Positions 1 through 5,221 of a stretch of 8,498 nt of DNA are shown here, piece after piece. The position numbers were made by a program, and so were the translations under genes. Below the pieces are notes generated by a model. It made no database searches. It was not told where the DNA came from and saw nothing but the letters and a program-made list of their open reading frames with translations. How positions within the stretch are numbered: the first letter of the stretch is position 1; every line of letters starts with the position of its first letter. Source of the DNA: Gammaproteobacteria bacterium (GTDB taxonomy: Bacteria > Pseudomonadota > Gammaproteobacteria > Pseudomonadales > Azotimanducaceae); the NCBI GenBank assembly GCA_002715785.1, contig PBAA01000032.1, forward strand, positions 23,035 through 31,532. The letters run 5' to 3'.

Positions 1-571
1 GTTTGTTTTTCGCGAAGTCCTGGCTGAACCGACTGGCGGTGGGGACGGTCTGGCCCTGGTACTTGCTGCCCAGGGACTCGGAGCCGTAGAGCCGGTCTGC
101 AGGGGTGGTGAGACGCAGGTAGGATATCTGCCCGATCTTCATGCCGCTGTACAGGGTGATGGGAAGCCGGGCCAGATTGCTGAGCTCCAGCGTCAGGTGC
201 CCCTTCCAACCGGGGTCGACGAACCCTGCGGTTGAGTGGATAACCAGGCCGATGCGCCCCAGGCTGCTCTTGCCCTCAAGCCGGGCCACCAGGTCGTCGG
301 GCAGTTCGATGTTCTCCAGGGTACTGCCCAGCACGAACTCGCCGGGGTGGAGGATGAAGGGGCTGTCCTCTTGAATCTCCACCATCTGGGTTAGGTCTTC
401 CAGGCCCTCTTTGACGTCGATATAAGGACGACGGGAGTTGGCGAAGACCAGGATGCTGCTGTCCAGATGCAGGTCGACACTGGCCGGTTGGATGTCCTCT
501 GGATCGAGGGGCGCGATGACGATGCGACCCTTGGCCAGCTCTTCTTTGATGGTCCGGTCGCTTAAGACCAT
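1..571 (-). CDS. dcd: dCTP deaminase, dUMP-forming type (3' end cut by window edge)
   Basis: Deaminates dCTP in the pyrimidine deoxynucleotide pathway; the protein resembles the class that also hydrolyses the triphosphate and releases dUMP (Mycobacterium tuberculosis and Methanocaldococcus enzymes) rather than the dUTP-releasing E. coli class. Seen in the 190 visible residues: start MVLSDRTI, HPGEFVLGST at 75-84, EGKSSLGR at 99-106 (substrate-binding Ser/Arg), HSTAGFVDPGW at 112-122, LTLELSN at 126-132 with the catalytic Glu at 129, and GSKYQGQ at 168-174 (C-terminal nucleotide-closing segment). The TAG motif, in place of TAH of the E. coli enzyme, points to the dUMP-forming class. The M. tuberculosis protein is 190 residues, so only the last few residues and the stop should lie beyond base 1. 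The ATG at 571 is preceded on the minus strand by GGGAG, about 6 nt upstream. The frame is undamaged. Identity is very sure; bifunctionality is inferred from motif resemblance. Confidence 0.95.
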   Translation of the reverse strand, partial: MVLSDRTIKEELAKGRIVIAPLDPEDIQPASVDLHLDSSILVFANSRRPYIDVKEGLEDLTQMVEIQEDSPFILHPGEFVLGSTLENIELPDDLVARLEGKSSLGRIGLVIHSTAGFVDPGWKGHLTLELSNLARLPITLYSGMKIGQISYLRLTTPADRLYGSESLGSKYQGQTVPTASRFSQDFAKNK

Positions 572-702
572 GTAGCTCCCGCTAAAATACAATTTCTATT
601 CGGTTTGGGGACTTCCCAATGAGGTTTTCGAGTAGCAGAATTCTAACAACCCTTGAAATCCCCCGCAAGTGAGAATCGGCTCATCTCGTGGGAATGATTC
701 CC

Positions 703-720
703 TCTCCCACGCGTGGGAGA
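703..720. repeat. 18-bp perfect palindrome in a CCCTCTCCC...GGTTAGGG repeat
   Basis: TCTCCCACG is followed directly by its reverse complement CGTGGGAGA, giving 18 palindromic bases, flanked by GATTCCC on the left and AGGTTAGGG on the right. The pattern CCCTCCC - short centre - GGGAGGGTTAG recurs at 4841-4870 in looser form, which suggests a dispersed repeat family. Confidence 0.6.
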
Positions 721-733
721 AGGTTAGGGCGTC

Positions 734-789
734 GCCGGATAAGAAACAGGGCGGGGTCATCAAAGACCCCGCCCTGTTTCTTATCCGGC
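734..789. repeat. large perfect inverted repeat, 25-bp arms with a 6-nt loop
   Basis: The left arm 734-758 (GCCGGATAAGAAACAGG then GCGGGGTC) is exactly complementary to the right arm 765-789 across the loop ATCAAA. All 25 positions pair, so the RNA or single-stranded DNA would fold into a very stable hairpin. It lies 87 nt past the stop of the minus-strand acyl-CoA dehydrogenase. No T-run follows on either strand, so it is not a classical intrinsic terminator, though it may protect or end that transcript. Perfect arms imply recent insertion or active maintenance. No target-site duplication is evident at the ends, and there is no transposase. It could be a miniature mobile element or a palindromic intergenic repeat. 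Confidence 0.8.
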
Positions 790-809
790 ATTCCTGCGAA
801 AGCAGGAAT
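790..809. repeat. REP-like hairpin ATTCCTGC-GAAA-GCAGGAAT
   Basis: An 8-bp perfect stem (790-797 with 802-809) encloses a GAAA tetraloop and is followed by CCAG. This is the common bacterial intergenic repeat type whose translation reads IPAKAGIQ. It abuts the large hairpin at 789 with no gap. A related element in the opposite orientation lies at 4926-4955. Confidence 0.7.
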
Positions 810-875
810 CCAGCCAAACCATACTCACCGTTTACCGTGCCGTAGGCGAAGAGCGTTCGTGTTTGTTAGGCCGAT

Positions 876-2108
876 TTACCCCTGAAAGTTAACCCTGCCA
901 TCCAGCAGGCCGCGGGCCATGACGAACTTGTGTATCTCTGACGTGCCGCCTCCGATGCGGGCGTGGCGCAGGATGTGGTACCAGTGGGCGATGGGCAGGT
1001 CCAAAGTCTCGCCCATCCCGCCGAAGACCTGCATGACCTTGTCGATGCTCCGCCAGCCCCATTCGCCGGCGCAGTACTTGATCATTGACGCTTCCACCCG
1101 CACGTCCTCCCCGGCGTCGGCCCGGGCGGCAGTCTCCCTGGTGATGGAGCGAAGAGTCATGATGTCGGTGTAAACATCGGTCAGCATGTACTGGATGGCC
1201 TGCCGGTCGGCGATGGGACGTCCGTAGGTGACCCGTTCTTTGGCCCAGTCGACGGCCATCTCCAGGGCCCGGCTCAGGATGCCGGTGGCCATGGATCCGC
1301 GGAGCATCCGGTCATGGTGCACTAGCCATTGCTGTCCAAGGGTGAACCCCTGGCCAACTTCGCCCAACACCTTGGTCTGGGGCACCCGGACGTTGTCCAG
1401 GTTGATGGTCCATTGTTGCGACTTACCTGGGTTCATCCAGAGCCGGATAGGGTCGAAACTCAAGCCTGGCGTCGGGTTGTCGATTATGAACATGGTGATT
1501 CCGCCGCGCTGCCGCTTCTCCGGGTCGGTCACTGCTTGGAGTAAGACGTAATCGGCGGAAGCGGCGCCGGATATAAAGGTCTTGGTGCCGTTGATCACCC
1601 AGTCGTCGCCGTCCAGCACCGCGCTGGTCTGCATCATGCCGCCGGGGTCGGAGCCAGCGTTGGGCTCGGTCTGACCGAAGGCGTAGTGCAACGTGCCATC
1701 CACGGACGGCAGCAGGTATTCTTGTTCCTGCTCCGGGGTGGCAGAGCCGATCATCATCATGGGTACCGGAGAGGTGGGAAGTTGCACGATGCTCTTATGG
1801 ACTTCCTCATCAAGGACAACGTGGCCCAGGGCGCCCATGCCGCCGCCTCCATACTCCTCAGGCACAAATGACGTGTAGATACCGGTGTCCTTGGAGACTT
1901 TGTTTAGGCGGTCCCAGGCTTCTTCTGAAAGGACGCCAAGTAATCCGGAGAGGGCCTCTGCGATCCCTCGTGGAGCGCCCGGCTCTTCCACGCCGTCCTG
2001 GGACGGGTTGGCCAGGAATTCCGCCTCCAGAGGATAGCATTCGTCCTTAACTATCTGGCGGATGGTGTTCTTGAGGGCGTCCAATTCCGGGGGTAGGCCT
2101 GCTTGCAT
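876..2108 (-). CDS. acyl-CoA dehydrogenase family protein
   Basis: FAD-dependent flavoprotein expected to introduce an alpha,beta double bond into an acyl-CoA thioester and pass electrons to electron-transfer flavoprotein. The substrate cannot be told from sequence. The 410 residues show the family order: N-terminal helical domain (1-140), beta domain with TEPNAGSD at 147-154 (FAD/substrate loop) and GTKTFISGA at 174-182, then the C-terminal helical domain with R292 and Q303 of the dimer-FAD contact, QVFGGMG at 360-366, and GGGTSEIHK at 386-394. Glycine stands where MCAD-type enzymes have their catalytic Glu. Alignment by eye to isovaleryl-CoA dehydrogenase puts D266, in HHDRMLRG, at that enzyme's catalytic Glu site. 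I chose the ATG at 2108 over an in-frame ATG at 2174 because GGAGAG lies 7 nt upstream of it and the family homology begins there; the longer start would overlap the promoter. The gene stands alone, 120 nt from a doubtful small ORF. Confidence 0.95.
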   Translation of the reverse strand: MQAGLPPELDALKNTIRQIVKDECYPLEAEFLANPSQDGVEEPGAPRGIAEALSGLLGVLSEEAWDRLNKVSKDTGIYTSFVPEEYGGGGMGALGHVVLDEEVHKSIVQLPTSPVPMMMIGSATPEQEQEYLLPSVDGTLHYAFGQTEPNAGSDPGGMMQTSAVLDGDDWVINGTKTFISGAASADYVLLQAVTDPEKRQRGGITMFIIDNPTPGLSFDPIRLWMNPGKSQQWTINLDNVRVPQTKVLGEVGQGFTLGQQWLVHHDRMLRGSMATGILSRALEMAVDWAKERVTYGRPIADRQAIQYMLTDVYTDIMTLRSITRETAARADAGEDVRVEASMIKYCAGEWGWRSIDKVMQVFGGMGETLDLPIAHWYHILRHARIGGGTSEIHKFVMARGLLDGRVNFQG

Positions 2109-2144
2109 GAGAGTTCTCTCCGGTTGCGGCGATTGGGCAACAAG

Positions 2145-2174
2145 AACATAAAGCGCGGAGAGGCCCAAGGTCAA
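2145..2174 (-). promoter_or_regulatory. sigma70-type promoter of the acyl-CoA dehydrogenase
   Basis: On the minus strand TTGACC (2174-2169) and TATGTT (2150-2145) are separated by 18 nt. Transcription would begin near 2138, leaving about 30 nt of leader that contains the GGAGAG ribosome binding site (2121-2116) before the ATG at 2108. The same -35 hexamer, TTGACC, appears in the groES promoter. This is a sequence match only. Confidence 0.5.
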
Positions 2175-2227
2175 CTGGGCAAAGAACTATTGGGTCTGGG
2201 AAGGGAGAGAAAACCGATGGGCCGGAG

Positions 2228-2437
2228 TCAGTGGAAGGGGCACACCCGGAAGAAAGCGCCGGTTAAGCCGTTGTGGTCTTCATTGGTGTCGCCAATCTGG
2301 TTGGTGTAGCTACCCAGGGCGACACTGGACGCGCCCGGTTGCTCAGCCACAGCCTGCCCGATGGCTGCCACCGCTGTTGCGACGATGGACAGGGTCAGGA
2401 TCCCTACGACTAGTATTGCGGCGATTTTTGGTGTCAT
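2228..2437 (-). CDS. possible small exported or membrane-anchored peptide, 69 residues
   Basis: I do not recognise a family. The predicted peptide starts MTPKIAAILVVGILTLSIVA, a lysine followed by one continuous hydrophobic stretch of about 22 residues. The small-residue motif AVA at 29-31 could be a signal peptidase cleavage site or the end of a membrane anchor. The remaining 38 residues are polar (SYTNQIGDTNEDHNGLTG) and end FFRVCPFH, with a single cysteine. No clear Shine-Dalgarno sequence precedes the ATG at 2437. An in-frame TTG at 2488 would extend it by 17 residues but also lacks good spacing. A leftward extended -10 box at 2594-2602 could transcribe it with a leader of about 150 nt. 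The hydrophobic pattern favours a real gene; small size and weak start signals argue against. Confidence 0.4.
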   Translation of the reverse strand: MTPKIAAILVVGILTLSIVATAVAAIGQAVAEQPGASSVALGSYTNQIGDTNEDHNGLTGAFFRVCPFH

Positions 2438-2591
2438 AGTTGCGACACTTCGGCGGAAATGCGCTAAAATTACGCGCCGGTCATTCAACCTATCACTGTT
2501 ATGGAGTCATTTTATACGTAAGATAACGCGAAAACTAGGTCTGGGCCCGGTTATTTGGTGGGCCAACCGCCCATTCGGTAGCTGAAGCGCA

Positions 2592-2621
2592 CTATTTTAG
2601 CAGGCCCCCATGCTAAAATAG
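2592..2621. promoter_or_regulatory. palindromic element with two mirror-image extended -10 boxes upstream of selA
   Basis: CTATTTTAGCA (2592-2602) and TGCTAAAATAG (2611-2621) are perfect 11-bp inverted repeats around GGCCCCCA. Each arm contains TGCTAAAAT, matching the extended -10 pattern TGnTAnAAT. The right copy reads towards selA (-10 hexamer 2614-2619, start near 2626, leader of roughly 18 nt to GTG 2644). The left copy reads towards the small minus-strand ORF. Neither has a good -35. It could equally be an operator for a dimeric repressor overlapping the selA promoter. The A/T-rich stem makes a terminator unlikely. Confidence 0.5.
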
Positions 2622-2643
2622 ACGCCAGTCTACGCACATATAC

Positions 2644-4029
2644 GTGAGCTTTCGGACATCGGATCGTCAGATGCAATTTCGCAACCTCCCTAGCGTTGAT
2701 ACTGTTCTCGCCGACAAGGATATGGCCGCCGCCGCCAAGTCCTTCGACCGCGACTGGGTCGTTGACCTGGTCCGAGAGGAGTTAGACGCGGCGCGCGAAC
2801 AGATTAGGCAAGGAGCTGACTCCCCAGATGCCGATAACCTGGCCCGGTCGGTCCTCCAGCGCATCGAAGACACCATGCGGGCCGAACCAAGGCAGGTGAT
2901 CAACGCCACCGGAGTGGTGATCCACACCAATCTGGGGCGCGCTCCCCTGAGCCGTGCGGCCATCGAGGCCTCCAACCAGGCAGCCCAAGGGTATTCCGAC
3001 TTGGAGCTTGATCTGAGCACCGGCCGCCGCGGCTCCCGTCAGGCACAGGTGCAGTCCCTGCTTCTCCAGATAACCGGCGCGGAGGCGGCCCTAGCAGTGA
3101 ACAATAACGCCTCAGCCATGCTTCTCGGCCTGTCAGCCCTGGCCTCAGGCAAAGAAGTGGTCGTCTCCCGGTCCGAGGCCGTGGAGATCGGTGGCGGTTT
3201 CCGCGTGCCCGACGTGCTTCGCCAGAGCGGTAGCGCTTTGGTCGACGTCGGCACCACGAACCGTACCTACGTCCGCGATTATGACGATGCAGTGACCGAG
3301 AACACGGCCGCTTTCCTGAAGGTCCACGCCAGCAATTTCCGCGTTGAAGGATTCACCGCCTCGGTAGAAACCACGGATTTGGTAGAAGTGGGCGCAAAAA
3401 AGGGCATCCCGGTGCTCCATGACGTCGGCAGCGGTAGCCTACTTCTCACCGAGAAATACGGCATGGCCCACGAACCGACACCTCAGGAAAGCATCAAGGA
3501 CGGCGCCGGATTGGTCTTCTTTTCCGGAGACAAGCTGCTCGGCGGGCCCCAGGCCGGCATCGTGGTCGGCAAGAAAGACCTGGTGGACGTGATGGCCCGG
3601 CACCCGCTGGCCCGGGCGGTGCGCATCGACAAGCTGAGTTTGGCCAGCCTTACGGCGACGCTGGTCCATTATCTGAAGGGCGAGGCCGAGACAGAGATAC
3701 CGGTCTGGCGTATGATCTCTACCACCGAGGCCGCCCTAAAAAGGCGGGCCAAGTCTTGGCAGACCGGCCTGGAATGTCCGTCGACGGTGGAGAAGAGCCG
3801 TTCTGCGGTCGGCGGTGGCAGTCTTCCCGGCGAGACCCTACCTTCATGGGTGCTATCTTTGGATTGCCAAGAGACCAGCGCGGAGGAGGTCATGCGGCGG
3901 TTGCGCGAGAGCAGCACCCCGGTGATCGCCCGCATCGAAGAGGACCGCGTGTTGCTGGACCCGCGAACGGTGTTACCCGAAGAAGAGGGGTCGCTGTTGG
4001 ACGCGCTGAGATCTGCAGTCGCTAGTTGA
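2644..4029 (+). CDS. selA: L-seryl-tRNA(Sec) selenium transferase (selenocysteine synthase)
   Basis: PLP enzyme that converts seryl-tRNA(Sec) to selenocysteyl-tRNA(Sec) using selenophosphate, in the cytoplasm. The 461 residues match the bacterial family (463 in E. coli) from end to end. The N-terminal tRNA-binding part starts RNLPSVDTVLAD (13-24). INATGVVIHTNLGRAPLS (86-103), VNNNASAMLLGLSALASGKE (152-171) and SRSEAVEIGGGFRVPDV (175-191) follow, then GTTNRT (203-208), DVGSGSL (260-266) and FFSGDKLLGGPQAG (292-305), whose Lys297 should bind PLP. The C-terminal part has TPVIARIEEDRVLLD. The start is uncertain: GTG at 2644 has no Shine-Dalgarno sequence, and ATG at 2671 would still keep the whole conserved region. 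The frame is intact. An alpha/beta-hydrolase gene follows after 41 nt. The usual partner selB is not in the window, nor is a recognisable selC or a selenoprotein gene. Confidence 0.97.
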   Translation: MSFRTSDRQMQFRNLPSVDTVLADKDMAAAAKSFDRDWVVDLVREELDAAREQIRQGADSPDADNLARSVLQRIEDTMRAEPRQVINATGVVIHTNLGRAPLSRAAIEASNQAAQGYSDLELDLSTGRRGSRQAQVQSLLLQITGAEAALAVNNNASAMLLGLSALASGKEVVVSRSEAVEIGGGFRVPDVLRQSGSALVDVGTTNRTYVRDYDDAVTENTAAFLKVHASNFRVEGFTASVETTDLVEVGAKKGIPVLHDVGSGSLLLTEKYGMAHEPTPQESIKDGAGLVFFSGDKLLGGPQAGIVVGKKDLVDVMARHPLARAVRIDKLSLASLTATLVHYLKGEAETEIPVWRMISTTEAALKRRAKSWQTGLECPSTVEKSRSAVGGGSLPGETLPSWVLSLDCQETSAEEVMRRLRESSTPVIARIEEDRVLLDPRTVLPEEEGSLLDALRSAVAS

Positions 4030-4070
4030 TTCCTTAGCGACCTAATCACTGATATAAACAGGAAGGTTGG

Positions 4071-4829
4071 ATGACCGATTATCTACTGGTGCACGGCGCA
4101 GGACAGGGAGCTTGGAGTTGGGGCCCCGTCTGGGGACACCTGACCGCCCCTGAGGACCACCCACCCACATTGCACAAACGCCGCCGGGCCAACCGAGTCC
4201 ACCCTCTTGACCTGCCCGGACACGGGGCCGACGCCGGCGGAGACACCTCCGCAGTGCGGCTTGAGGAATGCGTCCAGGCGATCACCCGGGCCGTGGAGCG
4301 GGAGCAGTTGAAGGACCTGGTGCTGGTGGGCCACGGTTTCTCCGCTAGCCTGGTGGTGCAGGCGGCCAGCGAGATGGAAGTCCCGCCCAAACGTGTAATA
4401 TTGGTGGCCGGAATCGTTCCCGCCCCCCAGCGCCCGTTGCTCAGCGCCTGCCCGGCGAAAACCCGGGCGGCCTTCAGGGTGATGTCCATGCTCAGTTCCT
4501 TCTCCCGTCAGGAATTGAAACTGCCCAGCCCGGCCATCAATGGGCTCATCTGCAATGGCATGGATTCCATGGAGATCGTGCAACTTGTTGGTTTCTTCGG
4601 CCCGCTGCCGACCAGGGTCCTGAAGTCCCGTTTGCCCATAGAGACATCGGAACTGCCCTGTCCGGTGACGTACGTGGTATTGACCCAGGACAAGATGTTC
4701 CCGCCGGACGCCCAGGCCCGCGTCGCCGCCCAGTACGAGGGCGTGGAAACCGTTGAGATAGAGTCCTGCCACCAAGTAATGGCCCAACACCCCGAGGAAT
4801 TGGCCGAGGTGCTCCTGCGCTACGCCTAG
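4071..4829 (+). CDS. alpha/beta-hydrolase fold protein lacking the serine nucleophile
   Basis: A 252-residue cytoplasmic protein of the small esterase/hydroxynitrile-lyase-like alpha/beta-hydrolase group. LLVHGAGQGAWSWGPVWGHL (5-24) supplies the HG oxyanion loop, and LDLPGHG (46-52) is the strand-4 motif. VLVGHGFSAS (84-93) is the nucleophile elbow, D207 in LTQDKMFP is the acid, and H234 in ESCHQVMAQHPEEL is the base. The elbow normally reads G-x-S-x-G/A; here it reads G-H-G-F-S, so position 89 is glycine (codon GGT). Asp and His remain, so the protein is either not a classical serine hydrolase or catalyses something that does not need an acyl-enzyme. Residues 28-42 form a basic insert with HKRRR. 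The ATG at 4071 follows AGGAAGG at good spacing. The gene is 41 nt after selA on the same strand and probably co-transcribed. Substrate and any tie to selenium metabolism are unknown. No good terminator follows it. Confidence 0.88.
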   Translation: MTDYLLVHGAGQGAWSWGPVWGHLTAPEDHPPTLHKRRRANRVHPLDLPGHGADAGGDTSAVRLEECVQAITRAVEREQLKDLVLVGHGFSASLVVQAASEMEVPPKRVILVAGIVPAPQRPLLSACPAKTRAAFRVMSMLSSFSRQELKLPSPAINGLICNGMDSMEIVQLVGFFGPLPTRVLKSRLPIETSELPCPVTYVVLTQDKMFPPDAQARVAAQYEGVETVEIESCHQVMAQHPEELAEVLLRYA

Positions 4830-4841
4830 GCGAGGAAAATC

Positions 4842-4867
4842 CCCTCCCACGTCGCAACGGGGGAGGG
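4842..4867. repeat. inverted repeat CCCTCCC/GGGAGGG downstream of the hydrolase gene
   Basis: A 7-bp perfect stem (4842-4848 with 4861-4867) surrounds a 12-nt loop. It starts 13 nt after the hydrolase stop and is followed by TTAGCGTGGGG rather than a T-run, so it is at best a weak transcription terminator. It resembles the repeat at 700-728, which has the same CCCTCCC...GGGAG...GGTTAG frame. Confidence 0.45.
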
Positions 4868-4925
4868 TTAGCGTGGGGACTACCGTTCAGCGTACGTCAT
4901 CTGATAGCTCCCAGATGTGGTTTGC

Positions 4926-4955
4926 CTGGATTCCGGTCTTCGCCGGAATGACGAG
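4926..4955. repeat. dispersed palindromic repeat of the GGATTCCGG/CCGGAATGACGAG type
   Basis: ATTCCGG (4930-4936) pairs with CCGGAAT (4943-4949) over a TCTTCG loop, inside CTGGATTCCGGTCTTCGCC and GGAATGACGAG. This widespread bacterial intergenic repeat translates as WIPVFAGMT. It is the same general type as the element at 790-809 in the reverse direction. Confidence 0.65.
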
Positions 4956-5152
4956 AGGATACACATCTCTTCTGATGTGGCGCCGCCCAGATGTCATTTC
5001 GAGAAGGCGGCAGCCGACGAGGGATCCCGTTGCTTATCCGCAAACCCGTGACTGACTTACAAAACCGGCAGTTGGCTGACCTTAACAGTGAGATTCCTCG
5101 CTTCGCTCGGAACGACAGCTGGATAGAATGACGGAAGGTATGGCGGTCGCTA

Positions 5153-5192
5153 CAACAAACAAAAAGGGACCTCCCGCATCGCGGAAGGTCCC
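5153..5192 (-). terminator. intrinsic terminator of the groES-groEL operon
   Basis: Reading the minus strand, GGGACCT (5192-5186) pairs with AGGTCCC (5172-5166). One mismatch follows, then a 4-bp inner stem with a 3-nt loop. The hairpin is followed directly by TTTTTGTTTGTTG (5165-5153). The stem begins 29 nt after the groEL stop. GC-rich hairpin plus T-run is a standard Rho-independent terminator. Confidence 0.88.
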
Positions 5193-5221
5193 TCTCTAGT
5201 TACAAGTGACGAATGTACGGC

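Larger units (their letters stand above)
572..875. other. gene-free repeat island between dcd and the acyl-CoA dehydrogenase
   Basis: No convincing gene in either direction; the short ORFs here are translations of the repeats. The stretch lies upstream of dcd and downstream of the acyl-CoA dehydrogenase, both on the minus strand. From left to right it holds the dcd leader (572-600), a perfect 18-bp palindrome (703-720) followed by AGGTTAGGG, a large perfect hairpin (734-789), and a REP-like stem with a GAAA loop (790-809). A typical intrinsic terminator with a T-run is not visible for the dehydrogenase, so one of the hairpins may end its transcript. The arrangement resembles short palindromic repeats that recur many times in a genome, but only one genome window is visible. 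Confidence 0.7.
4830..5152. other. gene-free island of dispersed-repeat fragments between convergent genes
   Basis: This stretch separates the plus-strand hydrolase from the minus-strand groEL and has no supportable gene. It contains an imperfect hairpin CCCTCCC/GGGAGGG (4842-4867) followed by TTAGCGTGGGG. Next is a repeat of the GGATTCCGG...CCGGAATGACGAG type (4928-4955, whose translation reads WIPVFAGMT). Then comes a fragment of the GTCATTTCGAGA...GAGGGATCCCG type (4993-5028) and another reading GATTCCTCGCTTCGCTCGGAA (5092-5112) then CGACAGC. These are common mutually related intergenic repeat types in many bacteria. The fragments look diverged, so this may be an accumulation zone for repeats. 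Confidence 0.6.

Noticed and set aside
734..789. Intrinsic terminator for the acyl-CoA dehydrogenase
   Set aside because: The hairpin is strong but neither strand has a T-run after it, so it is listed as a repeat with only a possible role in transcript ending.
596..885. Short ORFs on both strands in the dcd-dehydrogenase gap
   Set aside because: They are translations of palindromic repeats (IPAKAGIQ and related strings), not genes.
2489..2643. tRNA(Sec) gene upstream of selA
   Set aside because: Short complementary runs such as GGCCC/GGGCC occur, but there is no acceptor stem, T-loop GGTTCGAATCC-like motif or long variable arm.
4027..4068. Readthrough of the selA TGA as selenocysteine towards the hydrolase
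   Set aside because: The sequence after TGA is short, meets another TGA in 14 codons, lies in a different frame from the hydrolase and has no obvious SECIS hairpin.
4083..4850. Long minus-strand open frame (255 codons) opposite the hydrolase gene
   Set aside because: It mirrors the plus-strand gene, has low-complexity Gly/His/Arg-rich composition and no family motif, while the plus-strand frame has a good ribosome binding site and clear alpha/beta-hydrolase motifs.
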